Shown: positions 53,527 to 64,000 of the stretch, one piece after another
Numbering within the stretch: position 1 is the first letter of the stretch
Layout of the letters: the number at the start of each line of letters is the position of its first letter
Origin: JAGGTJ01 sp964457545
GTDB taxonomy: Bacteria > Desulfobacterota > DSM-4660 > Desulfatiglandales > Desulfatiglandaceae
Length of the DNA stretch: 64,000 bases
NCBI GenBank assembly: GCA_964457545.1
Contig: CAYWEN010000020.1
Span: 115,847 to 179,846 of the forward strand
Direction: 5' to 3'
Notes under the pieces: model-generated
Told to the model about the DNA's origin: nothing
Seen by the model: only the letters and a program-made list of their open reading frames with translations
Databases searched by the model: none
Program-made: the position numbers and the translations under genes

Positions 53527-54117
53527 ATGAAAAGAACGGCAGAGATAAACAGAAAGACAGAAGAGACCGATATTTACCTCAGGATCAATCTGGATGGCCA
53601 GGGGGATTTTGGTATAGATACGGGTATACCCTTTATGGATCATATGCTGGGCTTTTTGGGGCTACATGGTTTTATGGACATTGAGCTGAAGGCAAGAGGC
53701 GATATAGAGGTGGATTATCATCATACCGTGGAAGATATCGGTATATGTATGGGGCATGTTTTACGGGATGCCCTTGGTGATAAGACAGCCATAAGGCGTT
53801 ATGGCGAAGCTACCATTCCAATGGATGAAACCCTTGTAAGGGTTGTTATGGATCTGTCAGGCCGCCCGATGCTTGTGTATCGTGTTGCCTTGCCGGTGCG
53901 TATGAGCGGGTCTTTTGATGTGGGCCTGGTTCGTGAATTTTTTCAGGCTGTTGTGAATAACGCAGGAATTACCATGCACATAGACCTTATTTCAGGTGAT
54001 GATCCTCATCATGTAGCTGAGGCTATGTTTAAGGCCTTTGCCAGGGCCTTTGCCGGGGCATGTGCCATAGAAGGGCGTATGGCAGACAGGATCCCTTCAA
54101 CCAAAGGGCTTTTATGA
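53527..54117 (+). CDS. hisB: Imidazoleglycerol-phosphate dehydratase
   Basis: A 196-residue single-domain HisB (monofunctional), histidine biosynthesis. Motifs: MKRTAEINRKTEETDIYLRINLDG, then TGIPFMDHMLGFLGLHG and DYHHTVEDIGICMG (metal-binding His and Glu), and DDPHHVAEAMFKAFARAF near the end. Length is normal. The next gene's start overlaps its stop (ATGA), and hisA follows after that, so these belong to a his operon fragment; other his genes are elsewhere. Confidence 0.96.
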   Translation: MKRTAEINRKTEETDIYLRINLDGQGDFGIDTGIPFMDHMLGFLGLHGFMDIELKARGDIEVDYHHTVEDIGICMGHVLRDALGDKTAIRRYGEATIPMDETLVRVVMDLSGRPMLVYRVALPVRMSGSFDVGLVREFFQAVVNNAGITMHIDLISGDDPHHVAEAMFKAFARAFAGACAIEGRMADRIPSTKGLL

Positions 54118-54818
54118 ACACTGCAAACAAGATAAGATCATCAATTTCCTGTTTTTATGTCTTTTTATGGGGGCCTGTGGTTGCCCTTATTTTTTTTGTC
54201 TCAGGATGCACCTTTTATCATTCCGGTTTTTCCTGTACCAGGAATCCAGACATCAAGATAAAAATAAACAAAGTTGCTGTATTCGGTTTTCGGAAAATGC
54301 TATCAGGCGAAAGGGGCAGATCTGCTTCAGCCCTCATGTCAGACAGTATTCATATGCATGGTGTTGTGCCGGATTCTGTTGTCCGTAATATGAGTGCGTC
54401 TCTTGTTGATCTTCTTGTGCAGGAAAAAAGGTATGTTTTGATAATGCCTCAACGTGTAAACAGGATGTATCGTGACATCCTGAAAAAGAATCAGGATGTA
54501 TCTGGATTGCTGGTGCTTCAGAAGGTGGGAACTGTTCTTGAAGCAGATGCTGTCCTGATTGGCTATATATATAGGTGGCAGGAGCGTAAAGGCAGTGCCC
54601 TGGCGGCTGCTGAACCTGCCTCTGTAGGTTTTGATCTTTATCTTGTCAGGCCTGATAATGGTATTGTTGTATGGAAGGCGAGATTTGACAAGACTCAGCA
54701 GTCATTGACAGAAAACCTTCTTGATGCGGGAATGTTCTTCAAAAGCAAGGGCCGCTGGCTTTCAGCAAAGGAACTTGCCATGGTAGGGCTTAAAAAAATG
54801 GTTGCTCATATGCCTTAA
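54114..54818 (+). CDS. Putative lipoprotein between hisB and hisA
   Basis: A 234-residue protein with a signal peptide and lipobox FVSGC (Cys about 32). The mature part has VAVFGFRKML, a helical segment SASLVDLLVQEKRYVLIMPQ, and ADAVLIGYIYRWQERKGSAL then VGFDLYLVRPDNGIVVWKARFDKTQQSL. This ordering resembles CsgG-like or Lpp-type outer membrane lipoproteins that sense component levels, but I cannot name the family. Its ATG overlaps the hisB stop (ATGA). Function unknown. Confidence 0.75.
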   Translation: MNTANKIRSSISCFYVFLWGPVVALIFFVSGCTFYHSGFSCTRNPDIKIKINKVAVFGFRKMLSGERGRSASALMSDSIHMHGVVPDSVVRNMSASLVDLLVQEKRYVLIMPQRVNRMYRDILKKNQDVSGLLVLQKVGTVLEADAVLIGYIYRWQERKGSALAAAEPASVGFDLYLVRPDNGIVVWKARFDKTQQSLTENLLDAGMFFKSKGRWLSAKELAMVGLKKMVAHMP

Positions 54819-54899
54819 CAACCCTCCCAACGGTGTTGCGGGGAATTTTATACTGAACCGGAGCAGGAATGTTTGGACACTTAAACAGGAGAAAGGGAT

Positions 54900-55634
54900 T
54901 TGATTGTTATACCTGCTGTTGATCTGAAAAACGGACGTTGTGTAAGACTTAGACAGGGCTGTATCCAGGATGAAACTGTTTTTTCGGATGTCCCTGAAAA
55001 TATGGCAAAAAAATGGTTTGAGGCAGGGGCAAAAAGGCTTCATGTGGTCGATCTTGACGGTGCCTTCAAGGGCAGGCCTGTAAACAGTTCGGTGATAAAA
55101 AGGATTGTTGATTCTGTTCCCATCCCTGTTCAGCTTGGCGGGGGTATCAGGGAGATTGAGACGTTAAAGGCCTATTTTGATCTCGGTGTAAAATTTATTA
55201 TATTGGGAACTGTTGCCTTTAAAGACCCTGAATTTGTTGTTCGTGCATGTGATATGTTTCCAGGACAAATTATTATAGGCATTGATGCGAAAAAGGGTCG
55301 TGTTGCGATAGAAGGATGGACAGAAGAGATCAATATGGGACCTGTTGATATGGCAAGGAAGTTCGAGGATTCCGGTGTCAGTGCAATAGTATATACTGAT
55401 ATTCAGAGGGATGGCATGAGATCAGGCCCGAATTTGGATGCTACGGCCTCTCTTGCAAAGGCTGTCAAGATTCCGGTTATTGCCTCTGGCGGAATTTCCG
55501 GCATAGAGGATGTTCAGTCACTGTTGCCGCTTGAAAAACTGGGTGTTACCGGAATGATTACCGGTAGGGCCTTGTATGACGGAACCCTTGACCTTGCTGA
55601 GGCCGTAAGATTATGCGTCTCTGTTTTGTCATAA
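54900..55634 (+). CDS. hisA: Phosphoribosylformimino-5-aminoimidazole carboxamide ribotide isomerase
   Basis: A 244-residue TIM-barrel enzyme of histidine biosynthesis. It starts IVIPAVDLKNGRCVRLRQG (catalytic Asp), then LHVVDLDGAFKG, VQLGGGIREIETLKAYFDLGV, VYTDIQRDGMRSGPNLDAT (second catalytic Asp) and VIASGGISGIEDV. The start codon is TTG 54900 with AGGAGAAAGGGAT before it. It follows the lipoprotein gene by 81 bases. Confidence 0.95.
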   Translation: MIVIPAVDLKNGRCVRLRQGCIQDETVFSDVPENMAKKWFEAGAKRLHVVDLDGAFKGRPVNSSVIKRIVDSVPIPVQLGGGIREIETLKAYFDLGVKFIILGTVAFKDPEFVVRACDMFPGQIIIGIDAKKGRVAIEGWTEEINMGPVDMARKFEDSGVSAIVYTDIQRDGMRSGPNLDATASLAKAVKIPVIASGGISGIEDVQSLLPLEKLGVTGMITGRALYDGTLDLAEAVRLCVSVLS

Positions 55635-55765
55635 CACCTTGCGGGTCTGTCAGGCCTTTTTTGCTGCTGCCGGTATGATGCTGAAATCGGGATTGTTTTA
55701 CGGCAATGTAGATGGTATTTTTTTGTTTTAACTGTAATGATCTGTTTTGATATAGAGATGAAAAA

Positions 55766-56323
55766 ATGAATGTTCTGGAAACTGATCTTAAAGATGTGCT
55801 TATTCTGGAGCCAGATGTATTTGCCGACGAACGTGGCTTTTTTATGGAGACCTATCAGCAAAAAAGATATGTATCTGAAGGGATAGAAACGTTGTTTGTT
55901 CAGGATAATATGTCTTTTTCAAGAAATGGAACGTTAAGGGGTATGCACTACCAGTTTCCCAATATGCAGGATAAACTGGTACAGGTGGTAGAGGGAGAGA
56001 TATTTGATGTTGCTGTGGATATACGCTATGGTTCGCCGACTTTTGGACAATGGACGGGTGTTTATCTTTCAGGAGACAACAGGAGACAGCTTTTCATCCC
56101 AAAAGGATTTGCACATGGTTTTTGTGTGACGGGTTCTTTGGCATATGTAATATATAAATGTAGTGATTTTTATATGCCGGAACACGATGCCGGTATTGTA
56201 TGGAATGATCCTGATATAGGAATTGACTGGCCGGTTTCTTCACCCCTTGTTTCTGAAAAGGACAAAAGACATCCCTGCCTGTCTGACATCCCTGTTGATT
56301 CTTTACCTTCTTATAATGTCTGA
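55766..56323 (+). CDS. rfbC: dTDP-4-dehydrorhamnose 3,5-epimerase
   Basis: A 185-residue cupin-fold RmlC/RfbC enzyme. Motifs: ILEPDVFADERGFFMETYQQKRY, then FVQDNMSFSRNGTLRGMHYQFP (catalytic His), VVEGEIFDVAVDIRYGSPTFGQWTGVYLSGDNRRQLFIPKGFAHGFCV and YKCSDFYMPEHDAGIVWNDPDIGIDWP. It makes dTDP-L-rhamnose for surface polysaccharide; the other rml genes are not in this window. Confidence 0.96.
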   Translation: MNVLETDLKDVLILEPDVFADERGFFMETYQQKRYVSEGIETLFVQDNMSFSRNGTLRGMHYQFPNMQDKLVQVVEGEIFDVAVDIRYGSPTFGQWTGVYLSGDNRRQLFIPKGFAHGFCVTGSLAYVIYKCSDFYMPEHDAGIVWNDPDIGIDWPVSSPLVSEKDKRHPCLSDIPVDSLPSYNV

Positions 56324-56522
56324 CAGAGGTTTATGATCCCTGTTTCATATTTTGCCGGTTTTTTTGATATGCACAGGACGTAAAAGATGAGACCCTTGCT
56401 AATGTCTCCCTTTTTATCCAATTGATGCATGCCTGTGGTTAAGGTTTTTGCATGTCTTGGTTCTGAACAAACTGCCTTGTTTATGGATGAACAACAGACA
56501 ACAGAGTACGGGAGCTGAAATC

Positions 56523-57833
56523 ATGTTTGGTATCAAAAGAAACCACATTGTTATTTTCTTTTTAATGGTTCTGTTTGTGACAGGGCTTTTATGTATTGGT
56601 GATAACACTGACGCAGACACAAAAAGTACTTATAAAAGCATAGAGGTCTTTGCTGAAGTCCTGAGACAGATTAATAATAATTATGTAGAACCTGAAGATA
56701 CACAGAAGTTGATCTACAGTGCAATAAAAGGGATGGTCAGTTCCCTGGATCCTCACTCGTCTTTTATGACAAAAGATGAGTTTCAGGAATTGAAAACAGA
56801 GACTAATGGGAGTTTTACCGGTATTGGTATTGAGATAACCATTAAGGATAATGTTCTGACTGTTGTATCTCCGATAGAAGGTACTCCTGCATACAGGGCG
56901 GGTATAAAAGCGGGAGACAAGATCATTAAGGTAGGTGATATATTTACCAAGAACATGACCATAATGGAGGCCGTGAAACATATTAGGGGGCCAAAGGGCA
57001 CAAAGGTAAAATTAACAATAGTGAGAAAGGGAGAAAAAAGGCCTCTCGAATTTTCTATTAAACGAGATGTTATTCCGCTGATAAGCGTAAGACAGTTTTT
57101 ACTTAGTCCCTCAATTGCTTATGTGAGAATATCCAATTTTCAGTCCAGGACTGCCAGGGACCTTGTTTCCGGTCTCAAGGAGTTGCAAAAAAAGGCCAGG
57201 ATTAGGGGCCTGATACTTGATTTGAGAAATAATCCTGGAGGATTGTTGGATCAGGCTGTTAAGGTTTCGGATCTCTTTCTTGATTCAGGAGTGATTGTAA
57301 GTACCAAAGGAAGGCAGAAGGTTGAGTGTATCAGGTTTAGAGCACATAAGGGTGATATCTTTAACCACTATCCTATGGTTGTTCTTGTTAACAGCGGTAC
57401 TGCAAGTGCTGCTGAGATAGTTTCAGGGGCGCTTCAGGATAACAGAAGGGCAATAATTTTGGGGACAAGGACCTTTGGCAAGGGTTCAGTGCAGGTTATT
57501 CTGCCCCTTTCAGATGGTTCTGCGTTACGGCTTACCACTGCAAGATATTATACACCGAGTGGAAAATCTATCCAATCACGTGGTATTATACCTGATATAG
57601 AAATGGATTATATCCCCCTGAAGAAAAAGGTAAAAGAGAAAGATGGTTTTATAAGGGAAGAGAACCTTAAAGGTCATATGCCGGAAGAACCTGAACGGCT
57701 TGGTATTAAAGACAAGGGATATATCAAGGCAAACAAGCGTGTTCAGACGCTTTTAAAGCAGGATAATCAGGTGCGCAGCGCAATGCAACTGTTAAAGGCA
57801 TGGACATTGTTTTCCCGTAATGAAGTGAAGTGA
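56523..57833 (+). CDS. ctpA: C-terminal processing protease, S41 family
   Basis: About 436 residues. A hydrophobic N-terminal signal or anchor (IVIFFLMVLFVTGLLC), the Ctp N-terminal helix (NNNYVEPEDTQKLIYSAIKGMVSSLDPHSSF), a PDZ domain (GIGIEITIKDNVLTVVSPIEGTPAYRAGIKAGDKIIKVG) and the S41 core with nucleophile Ser295 (NSGTASAAE) and Lys320 (GTRTFGKGSVQ). It acts in the periplasm, trimming proteins. ATG 56523 is chosen; the longer frame to 56448 starts at a rare codon. It is 19 bases before the deacetylase gene, so the two are likely co-transcribed. Confidence 0.95.
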   Translation: MFGIKRNHIVIFFLMVLFVTGLLCIGDNTDADTKSTYKSIEVFAEVLRQINNNYVEPEDTQKLIYSAIKGMVSSLDPHSSFMTKDEFQELKTETNGSFTGIGIEITIKDNVLTVVSPIEGTPAYRAGIKAGDKIIKVGDIFTKNMTIMEAVKHIRGPKGTKVKLTIVRKGEKRPLEFSIKRDVIPLISVRQFLLSPSIAYVRISNFQSRTARDLVSGLKELQKKARIRGLILDLRNNPGGLLDQAVKVSDLFLDSGVIVSTKGRQKVECIRFRAHKGDIFNHYPMVVLVNSGTASAAEIVSGALQDNRRAIILGTRTFGKGSVQVILPLSDGSALRLTTARYYTPSGKSIQSRGIIPDIEMDYIPLKKKVKEKDGFIREENLKGHMPEEPERLGIKDKGYIKANKRVQTLLKQDNQVRSAMQLLKAWTLFSRNEVK

Positions 57834-57852
57834 TATGGAATTTGGCGCATAG

Positions 57853-59028
57853 ATGAAGGTTGGTGATCGCAAGGCCGTTGGTAACAGGAAGAACAGAAAA
57901 AAGATCCCCTTTATATTTTTTGGAGGAATTCTTTTTGTTTTTTTTACCGGAGTTTTTATTGTTTGTTTCTTTTATGACCAGAAAGTTATGCCTCCGGTCT
58001 ATGAAGAAATTTATACTTCTCCTCCGGACCTTAAAAAGGATATCAAAACAATTGATTATGCCCTTTATGATGCCTTATATGAAAACCGGATCAAGACAAA
58101 AGATGTTGTATTTTACGATGTCAAGACCATACACAAAAAGGGTCTGGTATGGAATTTTACGGATATTTTGATAAAATGTCCTGATTACAGGTCTGCAAAA
58201 AGGATTAAGCGTTTTCTTTATACCTTGTCCAGGCAGGGTAAAAAGATAACTGTTCGCACGTTATCTTCTTCAAAGCGTTTGACAACTTTTATTGTGTCTG
58301 TACAGGGGTATAAGACACATAAAATTTCAGTGAAGATCAAGGGCCATTGTCTGCCTGCAAAGAGGACAAAGCCAAAAATAGCTATTATAATTGATGACTT
58401 GGGATACAACAAGGATATTGCACATTCTTTTGTCAAATCAGGTCTTCCTCTGACTCTTTCTGTCTTTCCTCTCGCGCCGTTTACGCATGCCATCTCTGTT
58501 GATGCAGTTTCGCATGGGTGCGATATTATGTTGCATCTCCCGATGGAACCCAAAGGATATCCTCATGTCAGGCCAGGGTCTGGCGCATTGTTTTTGTCCA
58601 TGACCGACAAAAAGATAAGACAGATACTAAGACAGGACCTTAGGGTAGTGCCTTATGCATCTGGCGTTAATAATCATATGGGATCTGCCTTTACTGAACA
58701 TAAGGACAAGATGCTGGTGGTCTTAAAGGAATTGAGAAGACACAGGCTTTTTTATGTTGACAGTCGTACCTCAGCACTAACAGTCGGTTTCAAACTCGCG
58801 AAACGGTTGGGTCTGCCTTCTGCAGAGAGGAATGTGTTTCTGGATAACGAAACAGATGAGAAATCCATACAAATACAGATGGAACGCCTTCTCAGTATGG
58901 CGAGGCATAAAGGAACGGCCATAGGAATCGGGCATCCATATCTTGAGACATTGAAGGTTATTCGTAAATATATTCCCCGTTTAAAAAAGGATTTTGATGT
59001 TGTGCCTGTTGCCGAGCTTGTGCATTGA
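57853..59028 (+). CDS. Divergent polysaccharide deacetylase (YibQ family)
   Basis: A 391-residue protein with an N-terminal membrane segment (IPFIFFGGILFVFFTGVFIVCFF), a periplasmic linker domain (about 60-165), and the divergent polysaccharide deacetylase domain: IAIIIDDLGYNKDIAHSFVKSGLPLTLSVFPLAP, DIMLHLPMEPKGYP, VVPYASGVNNHMGSAFTEHKDKM and GTAIGIGHPYLETLKVI. This family follows ctp and EnvC-like genes in many proteobacteria and may modify peptidoglycan or glycan. Catalysis by this branch is not proven. Confidence 0.9.
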   Translation: MKVGDRKAVGNRKNRKKIPFIFFGGILFVFFTGVFIVCFFYDQKVMPPVYEEIYTSPPDLKKDIKTIDYALYDALYENRIKTKDVVFYDVKTIHKKGLVWNFTDILIKCPDYRSAKRIKRFLYTLSRQGKKITVRTLSSSKRLTTFIVSVQGYKTHKISVKIKGHCLPAKRTKPKIAIIIDDLGYNKDIAHSFVKSGLPLTLSVFPLAPFTHAISVDAVSHGCDIMLHLPMEPKGYPHVRPGSGALFLSMTDKKIRQILRQDLRVVPYASGVNNHMGSAFTEHKDKMLVVLKELRRHRLFYVDSRTSALTVGFKLAKRLGLPSAERNVFLDNETDEKSIQIQMERLLSMARHKGTAIGIGHPYLETLKVIRKYIPRLKKDFDVVPVAELVH

Positions 59029-59105
59029 CACAGGTGTAACTCCTTAGGGCTTGTCCAAAAAATCTCGTTTATATAGATTAAAATTCACTAACAGGAGGTA
59101 AAGCC

Positions 59106-60257
59106 TTGAAGGTCCCCTTGCTTGATTTAAAGGAACAATATAAAGGTATTCAGGATGAAGTGATGTCTGTGCTTGTAGAACTGTTTGATTCCCAACAGTT
59201 TATTCTTGGACCAAAGGTAATGGAGCTGGAAGAGGCTATTGCTGATTACTGTGGGTGCAAATATGCTGTTGGAGTATCTTCAGGTACAGATGCATTGTTG
59301 ATTTCTTTGATGGTGCTTGGTGTAAGCCCTGGAGATATGGTAATTACAACTCCTTACACTTTTTTTGCTACAGCAGGGGTTATTGCAAGGCTCGGGGCAT
59401 TGCCCGTCTTTGTGGATATTGATGATCAAACTTATAATATGGATCCTGAAAGGCTTGCAGAAACCATATCGTCAATGAAGGAAAGCGACAGGGTTCGGCT
59501 GAAGGCTATAATTCCTGTGCATCTTTTTGGGCAGTGTGCTGATATGGAAGAGATAATTCGTATAGGAGATATGTATGGTTTGCCCGTGATCGAAGATGCC
59601 GCTCAGGCTATAGGGGCTGAATATCGGTTTGATGATGGTCAGGTGAAGAGGGCTGGATCTATGGGGAAGTTCGGATGCTTTTCCTTTTTTCCTTCTAAAA
59701 ACCTCGGATGTTTTGGGGATGGGGGAATGGTCACCATTAATGAAGAGTCTGTCTATGATTCTTTGAGGATAATGCGTGTTCATGGGTCTGATCCCAAATA
59801 TTATCATTCTGTTGTAGGGGGGAATTTCAGACTGGATGCATTGCAGGCAGCGGTGTTGTTGGTAAAGATGAAATTTCTGGATGATTGGATCGAAAAAAGA
59901 AAAAGTAATGCAGGGTACTACAGAAAACTTTTTAATGAGATTTTGGCGAATGAAGTGTTGTTACCTGTTGACAAAACATTAAGGCATGTATATAATCAGT
60001 TCATCATTAAGGTTGGAAACAGACGAGATGACCTTAAGGAGTTTCTCAACGATAATGATATTGGTTGTGAGGTTTATTATCCTGTTCCACTGCATAGGCA
60101 AGACTGTTTTTCGTACCTAGACTATGGGGAGGACAGTTTTCCTGTCAGCACTGAGGCGGCAATGACGACCTTGGCTCTGCCTGTTTATCCTGAATTGACG
60201 AGAGAGCAGATAGAGTACGTTGTGGACAGGGTGTCGTGTTTTTTTAAGTCTTGTTAA
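59106..60257 (+). CDS. DegT/DnrJ/EryC1/StrS aminotransferase
   Basis: A 383-residue PLP enzyme. VPLLDLKEQYKGI at the start, VGVSSGTDALLISLMVLGV, PVIEDAAQAIGAEY, and Lys198 in CFSFFPSKNLGCFGDGGM, the Schiff-base lysine, followed by HGSDPKYYH and FRLDALQAAVL. It transfers an amino group to a nucleotide-sugar keto group, for envelope polysaccharide. Start TTG 59106 after GGAGGTAAAGCC. The WbpE-like subgroup fits but the sugar is not known. It lies directly before the rRNA promoters. Confidence 0.93.
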   Translation: MKVPLLDLKEQYKGIQDEVMSVLVELFDSQQFILGPKVMELEEAIADYCGCKYAVGVSSGTDALLISLMVLGVSPGDMVITTPYTFFATAGVIARLGALPVFVDIDDQTYNMDPERLAETISSMKESDRVRLKAIIPVHLFGQCADMEEIIRIGDMYGLPVIEDAAQAIGAEYRFDDGQVKRAGSMGKFGCFSFFPSKNLGCFGDGGMVTINEESVYDSLRIMRVHGSDPKYYHSVVGGNFRLDALQAAVLLVKMKFLDDWIEKRKSNAGYYRKLFNEILANEVLLPVDKTLRHVYNQFIIKVGNRRDDLKEFLNDNDIGCEVYYPVPLHRQDCFSYLDYGEDSFPVSTEAAMTTLALPVYPELTREQIEYVVDRVSCFFKSC

Positions 60258-60287
60258 CTTTTTTGTCTTTTGTAAGGCTAAAAAGTC

Positions 60288-60315
60288 TTGACAGTTATTT
60301 CTTTTTTGATATAAT
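60288..60315 (+). promoter_or_regulatory. rRNA operon promoter P1
   Basis: TTGACA (60288-60293) and TATAAT (60310-60315) with a 16-base spacer. Both boxes are perfect, as expected of a strong rRNA promoter. Confidence 0.85.
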
Positions 60316-60374
60316 TATTGTTTCAGTAAATTGATTTTTGACAGGAACAATTTTTTATATTAAACAAAAAAGTC

Positions 60375-60403
60375 TTGACAATACATTTTTGTGTTGTTAT
60401 ATT
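60375..60403 (+). promoter_or_regulatory. rRNA operon promoter P2
   Basis: TTGACA (60375-60380) and TATATT (60398-60403) with a 17-base spacer. It forms a tandem pair with P1. Confidence 0.85.
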
Positions 60404-60417
60404 TGTAAAGTTAAGAT

Positions 60418-60431
60418 TTGCTCTTTGAAAA
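60418..60431 (+). promoter_or_regulatory. boxA-like antitermination site in the rRNA leader
   Basis: TTGCTCTTTGAAAA resembles the NusB/NusE boxA of rRNA leaders. Related motifs recur in the ITS at 62173 and 62466. Confidence 0.6.
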
Positions 60432-60525
60432 CTGAATAGTGATGCCGTTTTAGGCCCTTAGTTGTTTTTTTTAAGGTTTTAAAATAAAGATTAAACCTTC
60501 ACTTTTAAGTAAGGTTTGGATATTT

Positions 60526-62092
<1,567 letters not shown>

Positions 62093-62172
62093 CTAAGGAG
62101 TCTTGTGTACGACTCTTGAAAGAACGGCCTGCCCGTGTTAGCCACTATTCAGTTTTGAGGGGTCAGCCCTCT

Positions 62173-62184
62173 TGTTCTTTAAAA
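62173..62184 (+). promoter_or_regulatory. boxA-like site in the 16S-23S spacer
   Basis: TGTTCTTTAAAA resembles the leader boxA core (GCTCTTTGAAAA) and lies between 16S and tRNA-Ile. Confidence 0.5.
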
Positions 62185-62216
62185 GGATGATTTGGGGTGA
62201 ACGGGCCCAAGAGGTT

Positions 62217-62295
<79 letters not shown>

Positions 62296-62304
62296 AAAGG
62301 ATAT

Positions 62305-62327
62305 AAAGGCGGCGTTTGCCGCCTTTT
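62305..62327 (+). other. Terminator-like hairpin between the two spacer tRNAs
   Basis: AAAGGCGGC (62305-62313) and GCCGCCTTT (62318-62326) form a perfect 9-bp stem with a GTTT loop and a short T tail. If it acted as a terminator the operon would need antitermination to reach 23S; it might instead be a processing site. Confidence 0.5.
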
Positions 62328-62337
62328 GTGTCTAGGC

Positions 62338-62413
62338 GGGGGTGTAGCTCAGTTGGGAGAGCACCGGCTTTGCAAGCCGGGGGTCGACGGTTCGAGTCCG
62401 TTCACCTCCACCA
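62338..62413 (+). tRNA. tRNA-Ala (anticodon TGC)
   Basis: Acceptor GGGGGTG pairs with CACCTCC and includes G3-U70; anticodon loop TTTGCAA gives TGC; T-loop GGTTCGAGTCC; CCA encoded. Confidence 0.96.
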
Positions 62414-62465
62414 TTGCGGGTTGAAGCTAGGGGCTTTGAGCTTCCTGCTTCAGGCCGCAATGGCC

Positions 62466-62480
62466 TTAGCTCTTTGACAA
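62466..62480 (+). promoter_or_regulatory. boxA-like site before 23S
   Basis: TTAGCTCTTTGACAA followed by GTGAATAGG matches the leader motif (GCTCTTTGAAAACTGAATAG) at most positions. Confidence 0.55.
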
Positions 62481-62537
62481 GTGAATAGGGTACAGCCCGG
62501 TATCCAAAGCCGGACGTATTACAGTTTCCAAGTTTGT

Positions 62538-64000
<1,463 letters not shown>

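Overview
The window looks like chromosome from an anaerobic Desulfobacterota (deltaproteobacterial) bacterium. The grounds are an HdrA/MvhD electron-transfer locus with two in-frame UGA (selenocysteine) codons, a glutaryl-CoA dehydrogenase of the type known from Desulfococcus, CaiB/BaiF CoA-transferases next to a MaoC-type dehydratase, a Tol-Pal operon, a PilA gene followed by an ABC transporter, and a 16S-tRNA-Ile-tRNA-Ala-23S operon. The protein-coding part is moderately AT-rich and the rRNA part GC-rich. No sulfate-reduction gene is present, so respiration cannot be assigned, and no name below family level is claimed.

Layout. 1-3589 (minus): two class III CoA-transferases and a MaoC-like dehydratase cut by the window edge. 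4640-6543: an FmdB zinc ribbon, a small conserved protein and a HEAT-repeat protein. 6809-12958: a cyclophilin, then tolQ-tolR-tolA-like-tolB-pal-cpoB. 13535-14311: a crotonase with a PaaG-like active site. 14839-23219: the selenoprotein electron-transfer locus (giant HdrA-GltD-HdrA fusion, MvhD, two 4Fe-4S proteins and a FAD/NAD reductase). 23415-24614: mannose-6-phosphate isomerase. 24863-29263: two radical SAM enzymes flanking a LysM protein that carries four diverged repeats. 29471-33835 (minus): ftsY and an orphan gspC-gspD pair. 34482-35645: glutaryl-CoA dehydrogenase. 36194-38754: trxA, trxB, bamD. 38854-44445 (minus): alaS, recA, thpR, cinA. 45011-48195 (minus): pgpA, larC, gltA. 48390-49364: a decayed ISAs1-family transposase. 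49923-53100: pilA and a three-gene ABC export cluster. 53385-59028: tRNA-Ala(CGC), hisB, a lipoprotein gene, hisA, rfbC, a C-terminal processing protease and a divergent polysaccharide deacetylase. 59106-60257: a sugar aminotransferase. 60288-64000: the rRNA operon with tandem promoters.

The most unusual locus is 14839-23219. It contains HdrA and MvhD, both with Sec in place of a family-conserved Cys, and NAD(P)H-type modules (a GltD-like insert inside HdrA and a separate FlxA/AsrB-like flavoprotein), but no HdrB or HdrC. This suggests a flavin-based electron-bifurcating or confurcating complex linking pyridine nucleotides to ferredoxin or another low-potential carrier. Partners and direction are inference.

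The intergenic spaces also hold at least two families of short inverted-repeat (MITE-like) elements: family A, about 125-175 bp with about 20-bp terminal inverted repeats, and family B, 60-133 bp with ends related to CAGCTCAATAA. These explain much of the otherwise empty DNA.
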